A stretch of 64,000 nucleotides of DNA from Datura wrightii (taxonomy: Eukaryota > Streptophyta > Magnoliopsida > Solanales > Solanaceae): assembly GCA_035772735.1 (NCBI GenBank), contig JASDFA010000018.1, positions 144,589,501 through 144,653,500 on the forward strand, read 5' to 3'. Under the pieces are notes generated by a model. The model ran no database searches and was not told where the DNA came from. It saw only the letters and a program-made list of their open reading frames with translations. Positions 36,222 to 45,686 of this stretch are shown here, one piece after another. The first letter of the stretch is position 1, and the number at the start of each line of letters is the position of its first letter. A program made the translations under genes and the position numbers.

Positions 36222-37720
36222 ACATAATAGACTGCAAATATACGCAAGGAAAAGCTAAAATACCCATAATAAATAAAAAGATAATAAATAAGGAAATCCA
36301 AGAAATAAAAGCTAAGAATCCAATAAAATACGTACACCTAGGAGGAACAGAAATACTAATAAAAGCATGTTTCCTATACCAGGAAAAACAAACATACAAC
36401 CATATAGCCAGCAACTACATACAAAATATCCACAAAATACAAACATTCTTAAACAAAAACCCAAGATCTACAAATACCAAGCACCCAAAATAGGACATTT
36501 AGCTAGAGATTGTAAAATACCCAGAAATATAACTAAAAAACAAATATCAGAAGTAATAATAGAAAATGAAAAATACAAACAACTAGAATATATAGACTAT
36601 GATTTAAACGATGACGATAGCATATATGAATTAACAGAATATGAAAAAACAGAAAGTGAAAATGAGATAAAAGAATACGAGACAGATAATGACTGAGAAA
36701 GATATAAGAATAATAAGTAAGGAAGAATACCAAGACAGTGAAAGTGCAGAACAAAAAATAATATTTGACAACAATATGTTTGAACAAATAAAAGGAAAAG
36801 AATTAGATTTGAGCATAGATAAAATACTAGAAGTACCTAAATTAAGAAATTTCTTTAAGATAAAACAAGAAGAATACTATGTAGTAAGCCAAAAAGAACA
36901 CATAATAGACTGGAAATATACGCAAGGAAAAGCTAAAATACCCATAATAAATAAAAAGATAATAAATAAGGAAATCCAAGAAATAAAAGCTAAGAATCCA
37001 ATAAAATACGTACACCTAGGAGGTTTCTGCTAATTTTGGTATATACTCTCGTACTTGGTTAACTAGTCCTAAGCTCAAGCAAAACAGATGATGTTAGACT
37101 TGAATACTTAATAGATCTAGGCTTTTAGTTCCTGATGTACTAGGTTTTTCATCTACATCTTCCACATTAATTTTTATATTATTTTCTTTTTCTATCAGGT
37201 TAGTATATGTTTCTGAAGTTTCTAAAGAATGGCAAGAATCAGGATTAATAGATACACTAGGAGCTAGGATAAAATTGAAAACTATATTACAAGAGAATTA
37301 GTAAAGGAAGAAGAGATTAATAAAAACGAAAATATAAATACAGAATTACCTAGAATAAACAATAAAACCCTATAATTTAGATGTAAAACAACTAATAATA
37401 CATTATGAAAATAAGAAGATAATTATTAAAAGAACTTTGATATAGAATAATGCCAAAAATCTATATATTAACAAAAATAATAGCATTAGATGAAGATCAT
37501 AGATATAAAATACTCATCCTATATATACTCAAAACCTTGATTCAGATATTGGAAGAAATAACAGAACTAAATGCAACCATACGAACTAGCCAATAATTAC
37601 TTAAATGGGAATTCTATGTGGAGCTATTATGCAAGAGACCTTGTGGTTCAGTATATGACCCTGAGTAGTATCTACAATGGTGTTCCTATCTATAATTGGA
37701 TTGTTTTATTTGTATCTGCT
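36222..37720. repeat. EPRV mosaic of shuffled fragments
   Basis: Segments by eye, with source in the long copy: 36222-36373 (movement gene, 41164-41323), 36374-36487 (44484-44597), 36488-37022 (40756-41290), 37023-37070 (inverted, ~43545-43596), 37071-37113 (~38882-38926), 37117-37226 (inverted, ~39700-39800), 37227-37279 (40419-40471), 37280-37361 (~41922-42000), 37362-37486 (~42127-42250), 37487-37580 (~38397-38490), 37581-37641 (~44993-45052), 37642-37687 (inverted, ~43805-43850), 37688-37720 (inverted, ~39943-39976). Edges are approximate. The frames at 36367-36696 and 36689-37033 are products of these joins or copies of the capsid and movement genes, not separate genes. Confidence 0.88.
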
Positions 37721-37917
37721 AAAAGTCATATTACTGTGTAAATAGTAGAAGTCGGTTACTGTTCATGAATAGTAAAGGTCATTCATGAATAGTAAAGGTC
37801 ATTTGTAAAGAATTCTTTTGTTTATAAATAGAGAAGCCAGACGGAGGCAACAACCATCCGTCTTCACAACAATTTCCTCTCATTTCTACTTCCTAATTCC
37901 GCAACCCCCCAATTTGG
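37721..37917 (+). repeat. EPRV terminal repeat, left copy (promoter and start of leader)
   Basis: Matches 45490-45686 at a constant offset of 7,769 with a handful of changes. Contains TATAAATA (37823-37830), and the AGACGGA ... TCCGTCT inverted repeat (37839-37863) at the expected transcript start. Confidence 0.9.
37823..37830 (+). promoter_or_regulatory. EPRV TATA box, left copy
   Basis: TATAAATA, followed about 30 bases later by GCAACAACCATCC. Upstream are two tandem copies of a CATGAATAGTAAAGGTCATT-type repeat. Confidence 0.75.
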
Positions 37918-37929
37918 TATCAGAGCTAG
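37915..37929 (+). other. EPRV primer-binding site (tRNA-iMet)
   Basis: TGGTATCAGAGC is a perfect complement of the plant initiator tRNA-Met 3' end, the usual origin of minus-strand synthesis and the conventional zero point of caulimovirid genomes. Confidence 0.92.
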
Positions 37930-37968
37930 CACATAAAATAAAACAATCTACCCAGAAAATATCAAGCT

Positions 37969-38037
37969 ATGGAGAAAACTAGCAACGATGCAGATCTACA
38001 AAACAAGGTATATAAATTCATGAATATGAATAGCTAA
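37969..38037 (+). CDS. EPRV leader uORF (22 codons)
   Basis: ATG at 37969, stop TAA at 38035-38037. It is the first ATG after the primer site, and its stop lies about five bases before the foot of the long leader stem-loop. In better studied plant pararetroviruses a short uORF ending just before such a stem promotes ribosome shunting. Here that role is inferred from position. Confidence 0.6.
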   Translation: MEKTSNDADLQNKVYKFMNMNS

Positions 38038-38042
38038 ACTTT

Positions 38043-38359
38043 TATATTCCTTATAATCTCCTAAGTATTATGTGATATTATCTACTTATTATACCGTTAT
38101 AATGAAGAAATCTTGAATAAGTTTGCTATGTACGAGGTCAGTAAGCTGCGAGTAAGTAAGCCCAGACTATGCCATCCTAAGGTGGAAACCGGTGAGGCCA
38201 AGAGAACCGTTTTAGGGGAGTACACAAAGTTGAGGCGATGTTAGGGCAACTGATCAAAGCTGAAAACGCATAGTAGTGACCGAAAAAGACTATTCAAAAT
38301 AACGTTATAATAACCGGATAATTTCTAATAATACCTAAAGAGATTAGAGGGAATATTAT
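38043..38359 (+). other. EPRV leader stem-loop
   Basis: The left arm (about 38043-38102) is complementary, with interruptions, to about 38298-38359: for example ATAATCTCCTAAG against the complement of CTAAAGAGATTAG, and TATTCC against GGGAATA. Further in, GACTATGC (about 38165-38172) can pair with GCATAGT near 38267. It spans most of the leader and ends about 20 bases before the first larger ORF. Confidence 0.7.
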
Positions 38360-38379
38360 GTTTAGAAAAAATTCAAAAA

Positions 38380-38562
38380 ATGAATTCGTACCTATTAGAT
38401 GAAGATCATAGATATAAAATACTCATCCTATATATACTCAAAACCTTGATTCAGATATTGGAAGAAATAACAGAACTAAATGCAACCATAGAACTAATAG
38501 AACAAGGATGGACAGAAATGACTATAGCAGATATTATAGAACTAGATATAGATTCAGATTAA
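38380..38562 (+). CDS. EPRV small ORF a (60 aa), unknown function
   Basis: First ORF after the stem-loop. Rich in Ile, Leu and Glu (LIQILEEITELNATIELIEQ), probably helical. No recognised domain. Its TAA is two bases before the ATG of the next ORF. Confidence 0.55.
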   Translation: MNSYLLDEDHRYKILILYILKTLIQILEEITELNATIELIEQGWTEMTIADIIELDIDSD

Positions 38563-38564
38563 TA

Positions 38565-38783
38565 ATGATAAACTATGAATATATGGAATATTGGTTAGAA
38601 ACTATGGAAAATATAAGACTATTAGTAATTTTGTTAGAAACTAATATAAATGATTACATAAGAGAAAGAAATCTAGAACATCTAGAATATGCACTGGAAA
38701 ACATAAAAGAAATACAAAGGATAGAGCCATTAAAAAATAAATATTACGACAAAATGTTTACACAAGACCCCGATAACGAATAA
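38565..38783 (+). CDS. EPRV small ORF b (72 aa), unknown function
   Basis: ATG at 38565 chosen because it follows the previous stop by two bases; an upstream in-frame ATG at 38508 overlaps ORF a. Acidic and helical (YMEYWLETMENIRLL). The stop TAA (38781-38783) overlaps the next ATG. Confidence 0.55.
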   Translation: MINYEYMEYWLETMENIRLLVILLETNINDYIRERNLEHLEYALENIKEIQRIEPLKNKYYDKMFTQDPDNE

Positions 38784-38947
38784 TGGATAAAAAACTACAT
38801 AAACCAAAGAAAGGACATATTCACAAAAAAGCCAAAAAACTAAAAAACCAATTAAAAATACTATATCCCGAATATAAGCAATTAAGCTCAAGCAAAACAG
38901 ATGATGTTAGACTTGAATACTTAATACATCTAATTTCAAGAACATAA
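38783..38947 (+). CDS. EPRV small ORF c (54 aa), basic
   Basis: Starts MDKKLHKPKKGHIHKKAKKL, in a TAATG overlap with ORF b. Lysine-rich N terminus. Function unknown; a nucleic-acid-binding role would be speculation. Confidence 0.5.
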   Translation: MDKKLHKPKKGHIHKKAKKLKNQLKILYPEYKQLSSSKTDDVRLEYLIHLISRT

Positions 38948-38979
38948 TATAATTATATAAAATATCTAAAAAAGAAAAC

Positions 38980-39198
38980 ATGAAAGACAATATCAATAAC
39001 AAAGAAGAGTACAAACAACAACTACTTAATAAAATAAATGAAATAATAAATGAAATCGAATTTAGAAAAAAGAGATTAAACTATAACATAGTTGCAGGAG
39101 TATGCCACACATCAATTAAAGCACAAAGAAAAGAAATATTTTATTTGGAAGGACAACTACAAAGCCTAGAATATAAATTACAACACGAATTACCATGA
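38980..39198 (+). CDS. EPRV small ORF d (72 aa), coiled-coil-like
   Basis: MKDNINNKEEYKQQLLNKIN with heptad-like spacing (YLEGQLQSLEYKLQHEL at the end). Its stop overlaps the next ATG as ATGA (39195-39198). Its size and coiled-coil look recall virion-associated proteins of the family, but I cannot assign it. Confidence 0.55.
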   Translation: MKDNINNKEEYKQQLLNKINEIINEIEFRKKRLNYNIVAGVCHTSIKAQRKEIFYLEGQLQSLEYKLQHELP

Positions 39199-40964
39199 AT
39201 AAAGAAGAATATGCCCTAGAAGAAGAAAAATATATGAGTCAAAAAGGACAAGAAATAAAAATTATACACTCAAGTTCAGGAAGAAGATTTAAAAAAATAG
39301 GAGATCAATTATATTTAATGTTAGAAAAAGAATCGGCAAAACTAGAAGATAGCTTAACAGCAATGGTAAGAATTAATAAAGAAAATGAAGAGATAGATAG
39401 GAAAAAAGAAATAGAAAAAATTAAAAAGCAAGCCCAAATAGAAGTACAACAGATTAAATAAGAAAATGATACGAGAATCCAAGAATTAGAAAAGGAATTG
39501 GAAAAACTTAAACAATTGTATGAAGAAAAATTAAAAGCTAGAGAAAAACAACGTGAAGAATTAAAACTCACAGAAGAAATAGAAAAATTTAAAACATTAC
39601 TAGAAGAAACAAGTACATTAGAAGACCAACCTAGAATAGGAATAGATGAAATAAATGAACAAAATAATGAAAATTCAGAAGCAGATCTAGATCAATATTC
39701 AGAAACTTCAGAAACATATACTAACCTGATAGAAAAAGAAAATAATATAAAAATTAATGTGGAAGATGTAGATGAAAAACCTAGTACATCAGGAACTAAA
39801 AGCCCAAAAAGATTAGATACTAGCCCAATTTATTATACTTACGAAAGAGAAAATAGAAATAAAATATTATGGGATAAAAGATTAAATAGAAACTGGACAC
39901 CTAGACAAAACATAGAACAATATAACTTCTTAGATCTAGATTGTGTAGCAGATACAAATAAAACAATCCAATTATGGATATGATATATTTCAAAACAACT
40001 AATAGATAATAAAATAACAGTAGCAGATTCCCCTGGATATATAGAAAGAACACTCATAGGAACAACAAAAATATGGTTACAAAACTTATCAGCAGAAAGT
40101 TTAGAAACACTAAGAAATAATAAGAAACCCAATAACGAAGTAGCAGCAACATCTATAGATATATTAAACAAATATGAAATGGCAATAAGAAACGAATTTA
40201 GTAGCATGACAACTGAAATAGATGAACGACAAAAAGATAAGGAACTAAATAGGAATCTAATAAATAAATTAAGTATATGTAAAATGAGTTATATAGATGA
40301 ATATACATGTGCATTTAAAGAATATTACTATAAAGGATTATATACGAATGAAGAAAGCAGAGAAATAAGAAAATTATATTACGCAAAACTACCAGAACCA
40401 TTTAGTTCAAAAATAACTAAAGAATGGCAAGAATCAGGATTAATAGATACACTAGGAGCTAGGATAAAATTCTTACAAAAATGATTTACAGAATTATGTG
40501 AAAAACATAAGGAAGACATGAAAATGGAAAAAATCTTAATAAAAAACTTAGCATGTTGTACAACAAAAACAGCACCACAATTTGGATGCACAAACAAATA
40601 TAAATACAAGAAAAGAATAAAAAAATACAGACCATTTAGGACAAAATACAAGTATAAGAAACCAAGAAAAATATATTATATAAAAAATTATAAACAAAAA
40701 AGACCTCATAGAACTAAGAAAAATATAACAGAATGTAAATGCTACAACTGTGGCAAAATAGGACATTTAGCTAGAGATTGTAAAATACCCAGAAATATAA
40801 CTAAAAAACAAATATCAGAAGTAATAATAGAAAATGAAAAATACAAACAACTAGAATATATAGACTATGATATAAACGATGACGATAGCATATATGAATT
40901 AACAGAATATGAAAAAACAGAAAGTGAAAATGAGATAAAAGAATACGAGACAGATAATGACTGA
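39195..40964 (+). pseudogene. EPRV capsid-type polyprotein, broken
   Basis: One frame of 589 codons interrupted by stops at 39459-39461 (TAA), 39981-39983 (TGA) and 40482-40484 (TGA), with no frameshift. An acidic, glutamate-rich N-terminal third is followed by the region around residues 220-420, a lysine-rich stretch (KYKYKKRIKKYRPFRTKYK) and a CCHC zinc knuckle CYNCGKIGHLARDC at about 40741-40782, the mark of caulimovirid capsid proteins. The C terminus is acidic (YEKTESENEIKEYE). The stop overlaps the movement gene by eight bases. Confidence 0.85.
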
Positions 40965-42210
40965 GAAAGATATAAGAATAATAAGTAAGGAAGAATACCA
41001 AGACAGTGAAAGTGCAGAACAAAAAATAATATTTGACAACAATATGTTTGAACAAATAAAAGGAAAAGAATTAGATTTGAGCATAGATAAAATACTAGAA
41101 GTACCTAAATTAAGAAATTTCTTTAAGATAAAACAAGAAGAATACTATGTAGTAAGCCAAAAAGAACACATAATAGACTGCAAATATACGCAAGGAAAAG
41201 CTAAAATACCCATAATAAATAAAAAGATAATAAATAAGGAAATCCAAGAAATAAAAGCTAAGAATCCAATAAAATACGTACACCTAGGAAGAACAGAAAT
41301 ACTAATAAAAGCATGTTTCAGCGAAGGAATAGATACACCAATAGAAATATATTTAGCAGATGATAGAATAATTCACCCTATAGAGAAAAGCATAATAAGT
41401 GCAGTTAAAGGAAATCTAATATACCAAAAATTTAAATTTATAATAAGTGCAAATTATTCAGTAGCATTGGACGATAGAAATATAGACAAATCATTAGTAT
41501 TATACTGGAAAATGTCAGGAATAGAGTTAGCACCAGGCAGTAAAATATTTACAGCTAGATGTAAAAATTTATATGTACTAACAACAAAACATAAGATAAT
41601 GGCTAGAAATAAGATTCAAAGAATTAAGATAGAAAACCCTTTTGACAAAATAGTTACTATCATTGATAATAATGATTATAGTTGTAAAGAAATAGATATT
41701 GAAGAAGATTTAGAAATAGTAAAAGAAAGACTAAGTACATCAAAAAGAATAAATTATGATACACCATCATCATCAAGAAGTAGTACCTCAAGAAGAATAG
41801 ACTATGAATTACAACCAAAATTATTAGAACAAAAAATAAACGAAATACAACCTTACCAATATTACATAACAGGAATACTGGATCAATGAAAGTATTTAAT
41901 AAAAATAGACACAGGACAAATTGAAAACTATATTACAAGAGAATTAGTAAAGGAAGAAGAGATTAATAAAAATGAAAATATAAATACAGAATTACCTAGA
42001 ATACTGACAAATACAGAACACAGTACAGAACAAGAATTAATTATTGGAGGAGTACCAATAAAAATAAAATTCAAAATATATCAAGGAAAAGATAATATTA
42101 CTTTAGGAATAAGATGACTAGAAACAGTAAAACCCTATGATTTAGATGAAAAACAACTAATAATACATTATGAAAATAAGAAGATAATTATTAAAAGAAC
42201 TTTGATATAG
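40957..42210 (+). pseudogene. EPRV movement protein (30K type), broken
   Basis: One frame of 417 codons with stops at 41887-41889 and 42115-42117. Residues about 100-230 (HLGRTEILIKACF, IEIYLADDRI, VKGNLIYQKFKFIISANYSV) resemble the 30K movement-protein core used for cell-to-cell transport. A serine-rich tail (SSSRSSTSRR) follows. It begins inside the end of the capsid frame. A downstream segment containing IDTGQIENYI could be a protease-like remnant, but the clearer protease is in the next ORF. Confidence 0.8.
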
Positions 42211-42214
42211 AATA

Positions 42215-44116
42215 ATGCCAAAAATCTATATATTAACAAAAATAATAGCAGAAGGATATTATAATAGATACTACACACCTATGATAGATACAGGAGCAGA
42301 AGCAAATATGTGTAAATATAACTGCTTACCAGACAGTAAATGGGAAAAATTAAAAACACCATTAATAGTTACCGGATTTAATAATGAAGGAAGTATGATA
42401 ACACATAAGGCTAAAAACATAAAAATACAAATATGGGATAAAATATTAACAATAGAAGAAATGTATAGTTATGAATTTACCAATAAGGATATACTATTAG
42501 GAATGCCCTTTTTAGAAAAATTATACCCACATACCATAACAAAAACACATTGGTGGTTTACTACCCCATGTAATAAGAAAGTAGGAGCAAAAAGAGTTAG
42601 TAACAAGGTAAGAAAAAATACACCATGGATAAAAGGAAGTGAAAAAATTACCCAAAAATTAGAAAATATAACGTCAAGTGATCACAAAATAGAAATTATA
42701 ATATTCACAATAGATAGAATACAGGCATTACAAAATAAGTTAAATTCGTTATATAATGAAAATCCGTTACAAGGATGGGAAAAACATAAAACAAAGATAA
42801 AAATTGAACTAATAGATGAAAATAGTATAATAACGCAAAAACCACTGAGATACAATTTTGAAGATCAAAAAGAATTTCAAATGCATATAAAAGAATTACT
42901 AGAAAATAATTATATACAAGAAAGTAATAGCAAACATAATAGTCCAGCATTTATAGTAAATAAATATAGTGAACAAAAAAGAGGAAAAAGCAGAATGGTT
43001 ATAGATTATAGAAATTTAAATGCAAAAACTAAAACATATAACTACCCAATACCAAACAAAATACTAAAAGCAAGACAGATACAAGGATACAATTATTTTA
43101 GTAAATTTGATTGTAAATCAGGATTTTACCATCTAAAACTAGAAGAGGAATCAAAACAATTAACAGCATTTACGGTACCACAAGAATTTTATGAATGGAA
43201 TGTACTACCTTTTGGATATAAAAACGCACCAGGTAGATATCAACATTTTATGGATAACTACTTTAATCAACTAGAAAATTGCATAGTATACATAGATGAT
43301 ATACTACTTTATTCAAGAACAAAATAAGAACATATAAAATTATTAGAGAAATTTATGCATATAATAGAAATATCAGGAATAAGCTTAAGTAGAAAAAAGG
43401 CTGAAATATTAAAAAATCAAATAGAATTTCTAGGAATACAAATAGATAAAAATGGAATAAAAATGCAAACACACATAGTACAAAAAATAATTAATTCTAA
43501 AGAATTATTAGATACTAAGAAAAAATTGCAATCCTTTTTAGGACTAGTTAACCAAGTACGAGAGTATATACCAAAATTAGCAGAAAACCTAAAACCATTA
43601 CAGAAAAAATTAAAAAAGGACATAGAATACTATTTTGATGAAAAAGATAGAAACCATATAAAAAAGATAAAGGACATGTGTAAAAACCTACCAAAACAAT
43701 ATTTTCCAGACGAAAATAGACAGTTTAGTTATATAGTAGAAACAGATTCTAGTGACCACAGCTATGGAGGAGTATTAAAATATAGATATAAAAATGAAAA
43801 GATAGAACACCATTGTAGATACTACTCAGGGTCATATACTGAACCACAAATAAAATGGGAGATAAATAGAAAAGAATTATTTGCATTATATAAATGTTTA
43901 TTAGCATTTGAACCATATATTGTTTATAACAAATTTATTGTTAGAACAGATAATACACAAGTTAAATGGTGGATAACTAAAAAGGTAGAAGATTCAGTCA
44001 CAACAAAAGAAATAAGAAGATTAGTTTTAAATATACTAAAATTTTCATTTACAATTGAGATTATCAAAACTGAAAGAAATACAATTGCAGACTACCTCTC
44101 CAGATACAAATACTGA
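42215..44116 (+). pseudogene. EPRV protease/reverse transcriptase/RNase H, broken
   Basis: One frame of 633 codons with a single stop at 43325-43327. An aspartic protease motif MIDTGAEANMC is near residue 22. RT motifs include RMVIDYRNLNAKTK, FSKFDCKSGFYHLKL, and the catalytic YIDDILLYS at about 43291-43317, just before the break. RNase H shows ETDSSDHSYGG, RKELFALYKCL and a final TIADYLSRYKY. It starts five bases after the movement gene's TAG. Confidence 0.9.
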
Positions 44117-44132
44117 AGGAGGAAAAGATAAA

Positions 44133-45299
44133 ATGGAACAAATACTCAATCTCCTTACTACACTTTGTAAAAAAGTGGATAGTATGGACATAGAGATACA
44201 ACAGCTAAAAAGCAGAGCTAACAGTCAGCAGCATGACTCTAAACATGCGGAGCTACGTCGATCGGAAGACACTAAAATTCCAGAGCTAAAAGGTGACGTT
44301 GGGAAACACCTAAAAACCCAAACTAACAGTTTGTTGAGTTCAGCTGCAGGGACTTCAGGAACTGCAGGAAAAGAAGAAAATATTACCCAAAATACCAAGA
44401 ACAAACTATTTGAAAAAACATTCGTACCAAGGAAAAATATACAACCTAACCCTACTCCACAAACCAGTACATACAAAGAAAGCCTATACCAGGCAAAACA
44501 AACATACAACCATATATCCAGCAACTACATACAAAATATCCACAAAATACAAACATTCTTAAACAAAAACCCAAGATCTACAAATACCAAGCACCCAGAA
44601 GAAGACTATATTACCCAATACCTACAGGGATATAATAAACTGATAGCACAACCAAATACCAACTCCAACCTAGTCAGAACCTGCTATAATTATGGACTAC
44701 TCAGCACAGTCTATACCAAGACAGGAGATGAAATAGCTACTATACCGGAACTACACAAAGCATTCAAAACCTACAAAAGAATAACAAAAGGAACATTCTT
44801 CTACATAAAAATATACTCGGCACCAGCAGAGATACTATATGATGAAATAAAACCAATTATACAAGTTGTAAAGATAGGATTGACAAGAGAAATGATTATA
44901 CCAGAAAAAATAGACCAACAGGAGGAGATAACATGTACAGATATACCAGAATTCTACGCTAACAAAAGAATTATTGGCCTAGCTACAATATTAAACGAAC
45001 TATCCAATAATTACTTAAATGGGAATTCTATCTGGAGCTATTATGCAAGAGACCAAACAATGATATATGCAAACTCGAGAGAGCATAAAGAAGCAGACAT
45101 GGAAGAACTACGCCAATGGATACTTAGTCTGCTTAAACCAGAAGAGATACCCACGACAAGAGCTATACGGAAAAATTATATTTCTCCAGCACTTCTGACA
45201 AGATATTGCAAAACCATAGGACAAAAATATCCAGATCACCATTGTTCAAAATGCCATGGTGAGGACAACAAACAGCTACCAAAAGTCCAGCTGGAATGA
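44133..45299 (+). CDS. EPRV transactivator/inclusion-body-type protein
   Basis: 388 codons, open throughout in this copy. ATG at 44133 chosen; the frame is open upstream to 44055 but only with a TTG. The N terminus is a coiled coil (LNLLTTLCKKVDSMDIEIQQL), and the middle (YNHISSNYIQNIHKIQTFL, RTCYNYGLLSTVYT, KGTFFYIKIYSA) has the look of caulimovirid ORF VI-type proteins, which allow reinitiation on polycistronic RNA. A C-terminal HHCSKCHGEDNK could bind zinc. It lies within a decayed, probably silenced block, so being open does not show that it is expressed. Confidence 0.78.
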   Translation: MEQILNLLTTLCKKVDSMDIEIQQLKSRANSQQHDSKHAELRRSEDTKIPELKGDVGKHLKTQTNSLLSSAAGTSGTAGKEENITQNTKNKLFEKTFVPRKNIQPNPTPQTSTYKESLYQAKQTYNHISSNYIQNIHKIQTFLNKNPRSTNTKHPEEDYITQYLQGYNKLIAQPNTNSNLVRTCYNYGLLSTVYTKTGDEIATIPELHKAFKTYKRITKGTFFYIKIYSAPAEILYDEIKPIIQVVKIGLTREMIIPEKIDQQEEITCTDIPEFYANKRIIGLATILNELSNNYLNGNSIWSYYARDQTMIYANSREHKEADMEELRQWILSLLKPEEIPTTRAIRKNYISPALLTRYCKTIGQKYPDHHCSKCHGEDNKQLPKVQLE

Positions 45300-45489
45300 C
45301 ATAAAGAGGAAGGCGACATAAAGAAAAAGATATGAAGAAAAAAGATATCAGTGTCTGTAAAGTTTTTTGTTTTTATGTAAAAAGTCGTAAAATAAATAGT
45401 AGTAAATAGTAAGAGTCAGGTACTATTTATAAATAGTAAAGGCCGAATACTGTGCAAACAGTAAAAGGCAAACACTATTGATAAATAGT
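45300..45489 (+). promoter_or_regulatory. EPRV intergenic region with AATAGTA repeats
   Basis: Non-coding. From about 45390 a series of degenerate repeats built on AAATAGTAAAGGYCA and CTATTNATAAATAGTA recurs every 20-35 bases up to the TATA box. An AATAAA lies at 45391-45396. Confidence 0.7.
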
Positions 45490-45686
45490 AAAAGTCATAT
45501 TACTGTGTAAATAGTAGAAGTCGGTTACTATTCATGAATAGTAAAGGTCATTCATGAATAGTAAAGGTCATTTGTAAAGAATTCTTTTGTTTATAAATAG
45601 AGAAGCCAGACGGAGGCAACAACCATCCGTCTTCACAACAATTTTCTCTCATTTCTACTTCCTAATTCCGCAACCCCCCAAATTGG
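45490..45686 (+). repeat. EPRV terminal repeat, right copy (promoter)
   Basis: Same layout as 37721-37917: two copies of ATTCATGAATAGTAAAGGTC-type sequence (about 45520-45570), TATAAATA (45592-45599), and AGACGGA ... TCCGTCT (45608-45632). The match ends at the position of the primer site (AAATTGGC in place of AATTTGGTATC). Confidence 0.9.

Noticed and set aside
36367..36696. Open frame that starts in one viral fragment and runs into the zinc-knuckle region
   Set aside because: It is created by joining fragments from the transactivator and capsid genes in the mosaic. It is not a gene with its own history.
41890..41960. Second protease (IDTGQIENYI) after the movement protein
   Set aside because: The motif resembles an aspartic protease site, but the expected following residues are missing, and a clearer DTGA motif opens the next ORF.
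44055..44132. N-terminal extension of the EPRV transactivator frame
   Set aside because: It begins with TTG and overlaps the end of RNase H. The ATG at 44133 follows the polymerase stop and is the better start.
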